A DNA stretch of 64,000 nt from GCA-2794515 sp034436155 (GCA_034436155.1 DAOTVP010000047.1:1-64000), one strand, 5' to 3'; numbered from the stretch's first letter, positions 45,002-54,096 are shown. Notes: a model not told the origin generated them from the letters alone. Numbers and translations are program-made.

Positions 45002-45748
45002 CTAATTGGGCATATCGAGGTTTTGACTATTTAATTGTAGCAATTTTTCCCAATCAATAGTGCCATGTGGTAAACAAAATTGTTTGATAAATTGAAAAAT
45101 TAAACGATTGATGAGATATTCTTTGTGATTTCCCAAAACATAGGCATGTTTTTTTGCACCTTGCCCTATGGATTTCATCATTCTGATATAAAAATCAACA
45201 TCACCGCTTAAAAAGTGCCAAAAAGACTGACCATATAATTTGAGTACACCATTTTTAGTTAAAATGGTCTTAGAATTGCCATAACAAGTTCCGATAATTG
45301 GTTGAATAGCTAAATTCTGATTTTGAGCCAACAGGGTTTCTTTCGCATGTTCAAAATCTGCTTTTAGTGATGCCTTTGAAAAAGACAGTTGTTGATTATT
45401 GAGTCTGATTTTTGCAAAGTAGTGCGTTTCTTGTTTTTGAAATTCTAAATCAATGCCTGTTAGAGATGATTGATAGCCATGATACATTTTGGATGTTACA
45501 AAAATGGCAACTTGTTTGAGCAACGCCTCAAATAGAAAATCTTCTTGAGGTCTCAATGTTAATTCAAGTAATTTCACAACGAAATCTTGTCCAGAACTCA
45601 TATTTTCATTATGAAACCAATGAAATGTGAAATTTTGTAGTATATCTTCAAATTGGACGGATTGAATCAATGTCAATTTGCTCTCATAAAACTCTGCCAT
45701 TTTTCTAACTATAAAATGATGCACATCTGCATATTGTAGACTATTCAT
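45002..45748 (-). CDS. Restriction-endonuclease-like orphan, resembles PmeII family
   Basis: 248 residues from ATG 45748 (MNSLQYADVHHF). The order HENM..., ALLKQVAIFV (76-84), TGIDLEF (97-103), KADFEHAKETLL (129-140), IIGTCYGNSK (151-160), YGQSFWHFLSGD (172-183) recalls PmeII-type restriction endonucleases. D100 and E102 fit a PD-(D/E)xK site, but the expected IKSG-like Lys appears as KIRLN, with Arg at 115. No methyltransferase is nearby. The gene looks more AT-rich than its surroundings, suggesting transfer. It may be a decayed or repurposed nuclease. The assignment is from memory of the family pattern. Confidence 0.5.
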   Translation of the reverse strand: MNSLQYADVHHFIVRKMAEFYESKLTLIQSVQFEDILQNFTFHWFHNENMSSGQDFVVKLLELTLRPQEDFLFEALLKQVAIFVTSKMYHGYQSSLTGIDLEFQKQETHYFAKIRLNNQQLSFSKASLKADFEHAKETLLAQNQNLAIQPIIGTCYGNSKTILTKNGVLKLYGQSFWHFLSGDVDFYIRMMKSIGQGAKKHAYVLGNHKEYLINRLIFQFIKQFCLPHGTIDWEKLLQLNSQNLDMPN

Positions 45749-45826
45749 AATTAGTTTCCATAACACAGAGGCGCACACACGGCACGCCTCTATTCACAAA
45801 GACTATTCTATTATAGCACGATTTTT

Positions 45827-47071
45827 CTATCCACAACGCATATCGGCGGGATTTGGTTGGCGGGCTTGGCTCATCAGACGGTCAAATTCTTGGAGATACA
45901 ACCGCGCAATCTCAGGACTTTGGATAATCACCAAATTTTCATCGTTGCTACGGGTGGCATTATTCGAGATGTTGAACGATCCTGTGATGACCGTTGTCTC
46001 GTCTACGATGAACACCTTATGATGCAAGGTGTAGGGGTTGCCGTCTTGCAACACATTTAAGCCGACACAGAACATACGGGGTAATTCGCTCGAATCGGTT
46101 TGGCTACCGCGGGTCTCGAAGATGCCCGATACCTGTACCCCTGCATTGGCACGGGCGATGATGGTATTTCCAACCGAATCTTCGGTGAACGAGAAGGTCA
46201 TAAAACGGATACTGCGTTGTGCTTTTTGCAATTCGTTAATCAGACCCGCCAACACATCATCGCCTGGTCCGAAATAAATACTCACTGCCACACCATCCAA
46301 CGAAAAACTCAGTTCATGCGGTGTTTTGCGTGGTCCGAATGTGCCACCGAACATGATGTCGAATTCGGTCTGATACGCCTCGACTGCGCGGGTACTCCGC
46401 ATGAAAATCATGTTGTTATTATTGCGATACACATCATTCATGGTGAAATTCATCGAGCCTGTGATGACGAGGGTGCTATCGATAATCATGAATTTGTTGT
46501 GCATGAAGGCGCTACGGTTATCATACGTCATGGGGATGCCCGCATCAATCAGCTTTTGGATGGTCGAGTCACTATCATCTACCGTGTGTTCGTTATCCAC
46601 CACCATCCGCACCACGACACCCCGATTTTTCGCCGCGAGGACGGCATCGGTCAGGCGCGGGATATTCCATTCAAAGGCGGCAATGTCGAGTGTGCGCGTG
46701 GCGCTATTCACGGCATCAATCACCGCTTGGTCTACCCCGCCGACATACGTAGAACGGTCAGAACTGCCCGTTGGGGCGGTGAAATACACCTGCCAAAAAT
46801 CTTTGCGTGCGCCAAATCCTTGTGCAAAATTGATGGTTTGCACCTGCCCGCCAGAACCGGTTGTTTGTGGAATGGCGGTAGGATTGCTTTGTGGGATTTG
46901 GGTCGGGCGGGTAGATGGGCGCTCGGTGAGGACGACATCCATCCCCGTCCCGCTATCATCTGTGCTAAAGTTGATGCCAAAAAAGGCGGCGATGAGGACG
47001 ATAATCGCCCCAATTACGCCGATAACCGCGTTCATCAGTGGATTTTCTTGTTTCGACTTTTTACTAGCCAT
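45827..47071 (-). CDS. Membrane-anchored phospholipase D-like protein
   Basis: 414 residues from ATG 47071 (MASKKSK), 11 bases after AGGAG; the ATG at 47080 is only 2 bases from it. An N-terminal transmembrane helix (about 16-35) and a Thr/Pro/Gln linker lead to two PLD halves with complete HKD motifs: MHNKFMIIDS (H191, K193, D198) and LHHKVFIVDE, each followed by TGS(M/F)N. This fits the PLD superfamily (nucleases, phospholipases, cardiolipin-synthase-like). The enzyme faces the outside of the cell, so phospholipid or extracellular nucleic acid substrates are both possible. Confidence 0.9.
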   Translation of the reverse strand: MASKKSKQENPLMNAVIGVIGAIIVLIAAFFGINFSTDDSGTGMDVVLTERPSTRPTQIPQSNPTAIPQTTGSGGQVQTINFAQGFGARKDFWQVYFTAPTGSSDRSTYVGGVDQAVIDAVNSATRTLDIAAFEWNIPRLTDAVLAAKNRGVVVRMVVDNEHTVDDSDSTIQKLIDAGIPMTYDNRSAFMHNKFMIIDSTLVITGSMNFTMNDVYRNNNNMIFMRSTRAVEAYQTEFDIMFGGTFGPRKTPHELSFSLDGVAVSIYFGPGDDVLAGLINELQKAQRSIRFMTFSFTEDSVGNTIIARANAGVQVSGIFETRGSQTDSSELPRMFCVGLNVLQDGNPYTLHHKVFIVDETTVITGSFNISNNATRSNDENLVIIQSPEIARLYLQEFDRLMSQARQPNPADMRCG

Positions 47072-47104
47072 GCGTTTCATATCTCCTAAAATACAATTAT
47101 CCCA

Positions 47105-47728
47105 TTAAAAATTACTATCATCATCGGGCGTGGTGCTATCATCCTCGGATGATGCCTGTTGTTCGAGTTGTTCTTTTGCGTCTGCGATTGCGCCCGTAAT
47201 TTTATTGACGAAATCCATCAATGCCCCTTTGGGCAAAATTTCGGTGATGTCATCTACTGGTGATTCAATAGGCGCTTCTTCTGTGTGTTCTGGTGCGGGT
47301 GACGGGGAAGGTGATATATGACCCGTTGTAACCTGATTGACCGATTGGGCAAATTGCGCCAAGAAATGCGCTACCGAGTCGGTATTGGAGAGCAATTTTT
47401 GTTCTTCGATAATGCTATCTACAGTTTTGTTAATCGTTAAGCCGATAGCTTGTGCAAATTCCGAAATTTTACCCAGCGATTCTTGTTGTTCGTCTTGTGC
47501 CATCTCTTGATGTTCCGCCACATACCGACTCAGGTTACGGATGAGTTTGCGAAGTGCCGTGAATTGATGATCAAACTCATCTTCGTCTTTTGCCTGTTGT
47601 GCCAAGAATTGCACCTGGGCTTCGCCCCACTTGAGCAACGCATCTGCGGGTTGGTCGGTGAGCGCATCGGTGAGCGATTCATCTTCATAAAATTGTGATA
47701 GGGCGCTATCGAGGTCTATGTCTGACAT
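47105..47728 (-). CDS. Acidic helical cytoplasmic protein, function unknown
   Basis: 207 residues, no signal peptide or membrane helix. Strongly acidic, with amphipathic helices and a Pro/Ser/Glu-rich stretch (SPSPSPAPEHTEEAPIE) and an acidic C-terminal tail. No motif recognised. It is 33 bases upstream of the PLD-like gene and probably co-transcribed, and divergent from the sdh genes. Confidence 0.65.
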   Translation of the reverse strand: MSDIDLDSALSQFYEDESLTDALTDQPADALLKWGEAQVQFLAQQAKDEDEFDHQFTALRKLIRNLSRYVAEHQEMAQDEQQESLGKISEFAQAIGLTINKTVDSIIEEQKLLSNTDSVAHFLAQFAQSVNQVTTGHISPSPSPAPEHTEEAPIESPVDDITEILPKGALMDFVNKITGAIADAKEQLEQQASSEDDSTTPDDDSNF

Positions 47729-47785
47729 TCATCACATCCTTTTTGACCAATCATAACGAAAAAATCCGTATTAGACCATGTTTCA

Positions 47786-47813
47786 TTGCAGTCTCTTCTG
47801 GCTATGTTATAAT
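47786..47813 (+). promoter_or_regulatory. Sigma-70 type promoter of the sdh genes
   Basis: TTGCAG (47786-47791), 16-base spacer, TATAAT (47808-47813) within the extended context tgttataat. Transcription would start about 70 bases before the GTG start of sdhC. Confidence 0.8.
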
Positions 47814-47890
47814 TCAGGAAGAGCAATTACGCTATTGGAATTAAGAAAAAATTCAAAAATTTTCTTGTCTATGTAGAAAGGTCGTTAGCC

Positions 47891-49042
47891 GTGAGTTCCC
47901 TCGTTACTACATTAACAGAGACGTTGCGCTATCGTGGTGCAATCGGTCAATGGAGTTGGGTGTTACATCGTATCACTGGATTGGGTGTGTTGTTTTTTTT
48001 CATATTGCATATCATTGATACCTCGTGGTCGGTGTTTTATCCGGAATTATACGAAAAAGCCATCGCCATTTATCAGACCCCATTATTCACGTTGGGCGAA
48101 TTTGCATTGGTGGCGGCGGTTGTCTATCATGCCTTTAACGGATTACGCATCGGCATTTTAGATTATAACCCGCGTTGGTGGCGCTTTCAGCAACGCGCCG
48201 CGGTATGGGTATTGGCGATTTCGGTGGTGGTGTGCATCCCTGTTTTCTTGCTCATGCTTGGTCATGTGATTAAATACTATGGGTCTAACCCAACAATTTT
48301 ACCCCTGTCGGAGGTGTTAGCCGAACAATTGCCCTTCATCATCGGCATCGGCGCGGGCATCGTGGCGGCGTTTGTGTTCGCCGTCTTAGCGGGCTTCGTG
48401 TTGGGCAACAAAGAACCCGCTGTCCTAGGTGGTAAAGGCAGTGGTAGTAAATTAGAACGCTTCTGGTGGTCATACATGAGGATGAGCGGTTTGTTGATTG
48501 TCCCGTTGGTATTTGGGCATCTCGCCGTCATGCACGTTGTCCAAGGCGTGTTCGATTTGACTGTCGCAGGCACAACCATCCCTGGCGTGACGGCTACCGT
48601 TGACCAATTGGGTTTGAATCAATATCTCGGTAATGCCATCAACGACACAGGTACGGCGGTTGAATTTGTGGGTGAACGCTGGAATTATTTGGTCGCCAGT
48701 GTCGCCATTTGGCGCTTGTACGATTTTGCCTTGTTATTCCTCGCAGGTGTGCATGGCTTTAACGGCTTGCGCTATGTGTTGACCGATTACACATCCAACA
48801 GTGTGTTATTACGTCGTACATCGGTGTATGCCTGCATCATCGGCGCGGTGGTCGTCATCGGTGTGGGTGGCGCGGCATTAGCTGGCACAATCACCGATAC
48901 ATCGGTCAAGATGGCAGAAAAGGCGCGAATCGCATTGGTGGGTGAAATTCGAGGTCATAGCGATGAGCGCGAGACAGAAAACACGACACCTGCAGAAGAA
49001 TCATCTACCCAAGACAATACCGAGTCGAGTTCCGATAATTAA
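47891..49042 (+). CDS. sdhC: Fused succinate dehydrogenase membrane anchor SdhC-SdhD
   Basis: 383 residues, about three times a normal anchor subunit. GTG start after AGAAAGG. The first half has the SdhC signature WSWVLHRITG (22-30), H40, and HAFNGLR (80-86). The second half repeats it as FWWSYMRMSG (191-200), H210/H215 and HGFNGLR (288-294). Transmembrane helices at about 29-47, 69-88, 105-125, a seventh linking one at 149-171, then 198-218, 273-292 and 309-331. The linker helix keeps both halves in the usual orientation. It anchors SdhA/SdhB and probably binds heme b and quinone. A polar acidic C-terminal tail is unusual. Confidence 0.9.
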   Translation: MSSLVTTLTETLRYRGAIGQWSWVLHRITGLGVLFFFILHIIDTSWSVFYPELYEKAIAIYQTPLFTLGEFALVAAVVYHAFNGLRIGILDYNPRWWRFQQRAAVWVLAISVVVCIPVFLLMLGHVIKYYGSNPTILPLSEVLAEQLPFIIGIGAGIVAAFVFAVLAGFVLGNKEPAVLGGKGSGSKLERFWWSYMRMSGLLIVPLVFGHLAVMHVVQGVFDLTVAGTTIPGVTATVDQLGLNQYLGNAINDTGTAVEFVGERWNYLVASVAIWRLYDFALLFLAGVHGFNGLRYVLTDYTSNSVLLRRTSVYACIIGAVVVIGVGGAALAGTITDTSVKMAEKARIALVGEIRGHSDERETENTTPAEESSTQDNTESSSDN

Positions 49043-49077
49043 TTGCGTTTGAGGATTTATCGTTAGGAGATAGAAAG

Positions 49078-50898
49078 ATGCAAATACATAAACACGAAGT
49101 GGTCATCATTGGCGCAGGTGGTGCTGGGCTGATGGCGGCATTATATGCGAGTCGTGGTGGGGCAGATGTCGCTGTGGTGAGCAAATTGTATCCCACCCGC
49201 AGTCACACAGGGGCGGCGCTCGGAGGGATTGGCGCGGCATTGGGCAACCTCGAAGAAGATAAACCCTTGTGGCACGCCTTCGATACCGTCAAAGGGGGCG
49301 ATTATCTGGCAGACCAAGATGCGGCGCTCATCCTCGCAGAAAACGCGGTGGATGCGATTGTCGAACTCGAACACATGGGATTGCCATTCGATCGCACGCC
49401 CGATGGCAAAATTTCGCAACGCCGTTTTGGTGGACACACCAGCAATTTTGGCGAAAAACCCGTGCGCCGTGCCTGTCATGCCGCTGACCGCACAGGACAC
49501 ATGATTTTGCAAACGCTATATCAACAATGTATTAAAAACAATGTGAACTTTTTCGATGAGTATCATGTTGTCGATGTCATCATGAATGGCGATGCGTGTG
49601 TTGGCGCAGTGGCGGTGCAACTCTCAACAGGTGAATATCATATTTTCCACGCCAAAGCCGTGTTATTCGCCACAGGCGGATGGGGACGGGTGTGGCAAAT
49701 CACCAGCAACGCCCACTCGCTCACAGGTGATGGTGCGGCGGTGGTGTTCCGTCGTGGTATCCCAATGGAAGACATGGAATTTTATCAATTCCATCCCACA
49801 GGGTTATATGGTTTGGGGGTGTTGCTCACCGAAGGCATTCGGGGCGAGGGCGGGATTCTGCTCAATCGTCATGGAGAACGCTTCATGGAAAAATATGCCC
49901 CCAAAATTAAAGACCTCGCTAGTCGGGATGTGGTGAGCCGTTCTATCTACCTCGAAGTGCGCGATGGTAAGGGTATCAATGGGCGCAATTATGTCCATTT
50001 GGATATTCGCCCGCAAACGGTTAATCGGTATCTGGCAGAAGCGGGCGAAACACGCCGTATTGATGATGATTATATCCGCAAAAATCTGGCAGAAACATTG
50101 GATGTATGCCGTACTTACATCGGCGTAGACCCGCTCACCGAGCCGATTCCTATCCAACCCACTGCCCATTATTCGATGGGTGGCATCCCGACCAACATTG
50201 ATGCCGAAGTCATCCGCGATGCCGCGGGGACTGTCGTGCGCGGGTTGTATGCCGCGGGCGAAGTCGCGTGTGTGAGCGTGCATGGTGCAAATCGCTTGGG
50301 GACAAACTCGCTGGTAGATCTCGTGGTGTTTGGTCGGCGTGGGGGCATGAAGATGGCGGAATTCGTCAAGACAGCCGAATTTTTGCCTTTGCCCAATAAC
50401 CCAGCCGAACAAATCCAAGCCGAATTTGAACGCTTACGCAAATCCAACGGCAAAACCCGCGTGCATCAAATCCGCACCCGTATGCAAAAAGTCATGATGG
50501 ATCATGTCAGCGTATTCCGCACCGAAGAGGGCATGAATACCGCCATTGCCGAATTGAAAGAACTGCGTCATCTGTATATGACCGACCTGTGCATTGATGA
50601 TCGTGGCACCAAATACAACACCGACCTCATGGAGGCGTGGGAACTGGGTTGTTTGTTGGATATGGCAGAATCCACCGCCCTCAGCGCCGTGAATCGCAAA
50701 GAAAGCCGCGGGGCGCATAGCCGTGAAGATTATAAATCACGCGATGATGTCAATTGGTTGGTGCATACCTTCATCCATCGTGCGACCGATGACCCCTACG
50801 CGCCCAATCCCACCTACACCATTGATACCACGCGCAAGGTCAATATGAGCCTCGCCGATGTGGATGAACGCTTTATGCCCAAGGAACGGGTGTATTAG
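49078..50898 (+). CDS. sdhA: Succinate dehydrogenase flavoprotein subunit
   Basis: 606 residues, normal length. FAD-binding VVIIGAGGAGLMAAL (8-22), covalent FAD site RSHTGAALGG with His43, substrate block HPTGLYGLGVLLTEGIRGEGG (split), active-site GGI and HGANRLGTNSLVDLVVFGRRGG-type C-cap, and a C-terminal SRGAHSREDY. Oxidises succinate to fumarate and passes electrons to SdhB. GTTAGGAGATAG precedes the ATG by seven bases. A gap of 225 bases with repeats separates it from sdhB. Confidence 0.96.
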   Translation: MQIHKHEVVIIGAGGAGLMAALYASRGGADVAVVSKLYPTRSHTGAALGGIGAALGNLEEDKPLWHAFDTVKGGDYLADQDAALILAENAVDAIVELEHMGLPFDRTPDGKISQRRFGGHTSNFGEKPVRRACHAADRTGHMILQTLYQQCIKNNVNFFDEYHVVDVIMNGDACVGAVAVQLSTGEYHIFHAKAVLFATGGWGRVWQITSNAHSLTGDGAAVVFRRGIPMEDMEFYQFHPTGLYGLGVLLTEGIRGEGGILLNRHGERFMEKYAPKIKDLASRDVVSRSIYLEVRDGKGINGRNYVHLDIRPQTVNRYLAEAGETRRIDDDYIRKNLAETLDVCRTYIGVDPLTEPIPIQPTAHYSMGGIPTNIDAEVIRDAAGTVVRGLYAAGEVACVSVHGANRLGTNSLVDLVVFGRRGGMKMAEFVKTAEFLPLPNNPAEQIQAEFERLRKSNGKTRVHQIRTRMQKVMMDHVSVFRTEEGMNTAIAELKELRHLYMTDLCIDDRGTKYNTDLMEAWELGCLLDMAESTALSAVNRKESRGAHSREDYKSRDDVNWLVHTFIHRATDDPYAPNPTYTIDTTRKVNMSLADVDERFMPKERVY

Positions 50899-50918
50899 AT
50901 AATTGGTAGGTGTTCGTA

Positions 50919-51071
50919 GGGACGGGATATATCCCGTCCCCTTTGTACCAAGTTAAGGTGTTTGACCCCACCCCCTAACCCCCTCCCCATTGCATGGAGA
51001 GGGGGAACGAAATTTGCTTGGTATTGCTCCCTTCCCCCACTGCGTAGGGGAAGGGTCGGGGATGGGGGTCA
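50919..51071. repeat. Palindrome and MITE-like 109-bp element between sdhA and sdhB
   Basis: GGGACGGGATATATCCCGTCCC (50919-50940; arms of 11, loopless) is followed by a unit bounded by TGACCCC (50963-50969) and GGGGTCA (51065-51071). Inside are ccccctccccat-tgc-atggagaggggg (50979-51005) and CCCTTCCCC..GGGGAAGGG (51029-51037/51047-51055). The inner element matches the one inside the glycosyltransferase gene at 22887. It separates two genes expected in one operon. Confidence 0.85.
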
Positions 51072-51123
51072 TGCGTAGCTGTTGATAATTTTGACAATGA
51101 ACACAATTTTGTGAGGGATAGAC

Positions 51124-51891
51124 ATGGAAATTACATTCAGAATCCGCCGTTATAATGCCGAATCGGGCAACAAAAAACCGTTTTGGCAAGAATATACACT
51201 CAAAGATGTCGAAGAGACCAACCGCGTTTTAGAGATGCTCCACCGCGTGAAATGGGAACAAGACGGCACGTTGTCGTTCCGTCGTTCTTGTTCGAGCGGG
51301 ATTTGTGGCTCAGATGCCATGCGGATTAACGGACGCAATATGTTAGCCTGTAAGGTGTTGGTGCGTGATGTGGTGCGTGGTCCCAAAAATATGATTCAAG
51401 TCGAGCCGATTTTGGGTTTGCCCGTTCTCAAAGATTTGATTGTGGATATGGAGCCATTCTTCGCCCATTACCGCGAAGTGATGCCCTATTTCATCAACAA
51501 TGATCCTGTGCCTGCCGATGGTCGGGAACGCCTGCAATCACAAGAAGATCGCGCTATTTTTGATGATACGACCAACTGTATTTTGTGTGCCGCCTGCACC
51601 ACATCCTGCCCTAGTTTTTGGGCGAATGGCAAATATGTCGGACCCGCGGCGATTGTGCAAGCGCATCGGTTTATCTTCGATAGTCGCGATCAAGGCTGGA
51701 AGGAACGCCTTTCGATTTTATCTGAACCGAATGGGGTGTGGCGTTGTCGGACGATTTATAACTGTACGCCCGCCTGCCCGCGTCATATCGAAGTGACCCG
51801 CGCCATTGGCGAGGTCAAATTGGCGATCCAACGGGGCAGACGCGATGGTATCATCGACCCCGAAACCATCCCCGCCAAATTCCACGAATAA
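51124..51891 (+). CDS. sdhB: Succinate dehydrogenase iron-sulfur subunit
   Basis: 255 residues. [2Fe-2S] ligands RRSCSSGICGSDAM and NMLAC; the third ligand is Asp as in E. coli SdhB. [4Fe-4S] CILCAACTTSCP and [3Fe-4S] CRTIYNCTPACP with the last Cys of each cluster in place. It passes electrons from SdhA to the quinone site in SdhCD. AGGGATAG before ATG. Gene order here is sdhCD-sdhA-sdhB. Confidence 0.95.
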   Translation: MEITFRIRRYNAESGNKKPFWQEYTLKDVEETNRVLEMLHRVKWEQDGTLSFRRSCSSGICGSDAMRINGRNMLACKVLVRDVVRGPKNMIQVEPILGLPVLKDLIVDMEPFFAHYREVMPYFINNDPVPADGRERLQSQEDRAIFDDTTNCILCAACTTSCPSFWANGKYVGPAAIVQAHRFIFDSRDQGWKERLSILSEPNGVWRCRTIYNCTPACPRHIEVTRAIGEVKLAIQRGRRDGIIDPETIPAKFHE

Positions 51892-51900
51892 ACAATCATA

Positions 51901-51987
51901 GGACGCGCTTCTGCGCGTCCGTTGTTTTACGCCCTGTATCATTCATACAAAATAGGGACGATATACGCGCTTCGCGCTAATCGTCCC
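51901..51987. repeat. Two palindromic repeats after sdhB
   Basis: ggacgcgc-ttct-gcgcgtcc (51901-51920; same as 9893-9912) and gggacgat..atcgtccc (51955-51987) around atacgcgcttcgcgcta. The first is 9 bases after the sdhB stop and could end its transcript. Confidence 0.9.
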
Positions 51988-52083
51988 CTACAACATGTGC
52001 AAACGAGGGGCATGTGCCACATTTATATCATCCGCTTCATATATCCCCTAAAAATAATCACCAGCATCCATTACAATCAGGGC

Positions 52084-54093
52084 ATGAAAACACAAACCAC
52101 ACGTCCATTTTATCAAATCTATCACCTTCCCATTTTCATCGGCATTGTGTTGCTGACATTTATCGCCCGCGTGCATCATATCACCCTCGAAAGTGTGTGG
52201 GTGGATGAAGGATTTTCGTACTGGGCGATTCGTCATGCCGATATCTGGGGCGTATTGCTCCGCGATGTGCATCCGCCACTGTATTTTCTCAGTTTGCGCC
52301 TATGGGTATCTGTAACCGATATTAGCGAATTCGCCTTGCGCTATTTTTCGGTGTTGCCAAGCCTGTTATCGGTGGCGATGGTGTATCAGGTCGCCCGTGA
52401 ATTGGAACGCTTGCGGTCTCCGTATATTCAAACGCCAATTCCGCTATTGGCATCGTTGATGTTGGCGCTGGCGGATATGGAAACATCGATGGCGCAGACC
52501 ATCCGCATGTATACATGGCATGTGCTGTGGGTGGTTTGTAGCGCGTGGGCATTTTTTCGTTTTGTGCGCCTGTTCACGCACGATACGGTTTGGTCATGGC
52601 GTGTTCTCTCGGCATGTGTGATATGGATAGGCGCATCGGTTTTGCTGTTGTATACACAATATGTCGGGTTGGCGTTCATCGCTGTGCAGGGATTGACCGC
52701 GTTGTTATTTTTACGCGGAAAAATCCGCCTGTGGGTGATTTTGGGTTGCGTCTTCATCGGCGCGAGCTTCATCCCGTGGGGGGTGGCGGTGGTGGTGAAT
52801 CAAACTGCCAACGTGGGGACGGGCTTTAATGTGCCGTCTACGCTCGCATCGTTATGGAATTGGCGCGTGAATTGGTTTACCCAACAATGGGCGTTGACCA
52901 TCGGCTTGGCGTTGCTGGGATTATTTTCTATCCATTTCAAGATCAGCGTACAATCGGATCAACGGGAGGATATACGCGATGCTAATCCGCCCCTACAACC
53001 CTTAAAATGTCACCGTTTACCTAAGCCTGTACCGACGCGATTCATCGCGTCCTCGCCGAAAAATTCGACTTTCTCCAATCTGGAGAAGGGGAGCGGAAGG
53101 ATGCGGTTTGGTGCTATCAACCGCCCGTTTTTCCTGTTGATGTGGATAGTCATCCCCGTTGCGGGCGCATACATCCTCAATTTTTACACCCCGATTTTGA
53201 TGGATTATCGCCTGACGCAAATCACACCCGCCGTTGCCTTGCTGATTGCTTACGGATTAGGGCATTTGCGCGGAAAATCGTTATGGTTCATCGTGGCGGT
53301 GTTGCTGATTTATGGCGTTGCGACAGATGATACCCCCAATCCGCGCCCGCCATTTCGAGATATTGGGCAATTTGTGGCGCGTATCGCGGGCGATGACGAT
53401 TTGCTCTTGGCGCATGTCACACCATCGGGTGATTGGCAGATGGTGTATTACTACGAATTGTACCTGCCCGATTTACAACGGCGGTCGTTGCGCCAATGGC
53501 AATTAGAGGATGGTGGCACATACTATCAGGGTTTGCGTGATTTGCTCACCGCACATGATGGTGTGTGGCTCATGCACTGGTCAAGTGATATGAGCAGTTT
53601 CGAGGCGTTGCGCGATACGGGTTACATCCAAACTGCCAAAACCAGTTGGTCATGGGTGGAAAATAGCAGTCTGGATTTGTATCGGTTTGACCGCATCCCA
53701 GACCAAGTGCTTGCCTGTTTTGTGAATGGCATGTGCATCCGACAAGCGCGATTTTCGGATGTACATGATAGGATGTTGGTCGAAATTTGGTGGTCAGCCG
53801 ATGAGATACTCGCGCAAAATTATACCGTATCGGCGATTTTATTGGATGAAAATGGGCGTTTGGTCGCGCAGGATGATAGCTATCCCTTTTTTGGCGAAAA
53901 ACCGACCAGCACATGGGCAGATGGCGAAATTGTATATGACCCGCATCCTCTACGCTTTGCGGAAGGCATCACCGAGTTGCCAGCAGGACGCTATACGGTG
54001 GCGGTGAAGGTTTATCTGCTGACGGACACGCTCACCATCCAACCGACAGATAACGGGGATGAATTCGCCATTTTAGGCGAGATGAACCGATAG
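52084..54093 (+). CDS. GT-C membrane glycosyltransferase, paralog of the gene at 22424, with repeat-derived loop
   Basis: 669 residues from ATG 52084 (MKTQTTRP); ATGs at 52012 or 51922 are less likely because no signal or hydrophobic core needs the extension. About ten transmembrane helices. First loop SVWVDEGFSYWAI and VHPPLYFLSLRLW carry the GT-C acidic pair and HPPLYF block; the C-terminal beta domain (DSYPFFGEKPTSTW, YDPHPLRF, AGRYTVAVKVYLL) aligns with the gene at 22424. About residues 287-345 form a Gln/Pro/Ser-rich loop made of three palindromes (52963-53087) that the paralog lacks. Sugar and acceptor unknown. Confidence 0.87.
   Translation: MKTQTTRPFYQIYHLPIFIGIVLLTFIARVHHITLESVWVDEGFSYWAIRHADIWGVLLRDVHPPLYFLSLRLWVSVTDISEFALRYFSVLPSLLSVAMVYQVARELERLRSPYIQTPIPLLASLMLALADMETSMAQTIRMYTWHVLWVVCSAWAFFRFVRLFTHDTVWSWRVLSACVIWIGASVLLLYTQYVGLAFIAVQGLTALLFLRGKIRLWVILGCVFIGASFIPWGVAVVVNQTANVGTGFNVPSTLASLWNWRVNWFTQQWALTIGLALLGLFSIHFKISVQSDQREDIRDANPPLQPLKCHRLPKPVPTRFIASSPKNSTFSNLEKGSGRMRFGAINRPFFLLMWIVIPVAGAYILNFYTPILMDYRLTQITPAVALLIAYGLGHLRGKSLWFIVAVLLIYGVATDDTPNPRPPFRDIGQFVARIAGDDDLLLAHVTPSGDWQMVYYYELYLPDLQRRSLRQWQLEDGGTYYQGLRDLLTAHDGVWLMHWSSDMSSFEALRDTGYIQTAKTSWSWVENSSLDLYRFDRIPDQVLACFVNGMCIRQARFSDVHDRMLVEIWWSADEILAQNYTVSAILLDENGRLVAQDDSYPFFGEKPTSTWADGEIVYDPHPLRFAEGITELPAGRYTVAVKVYLLTDTLTIQPTDNGDEFAILGEMNR
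52963..53087. repeat. Three palindromic elements in frame inside the second glycosyltransferase gene
   Basis: cgggaggat..atccgccc (52963-52992) around atacgcgatgcta; gacgcgat-tc-atcgcgtc (53034-53051); TTCTCCA-atc-TGGAGAA (53071-53087). The frame is kept throughout, giving about 55 extra residues. Confidence 0.88.
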
Positions 54094-54096
54094 GTA

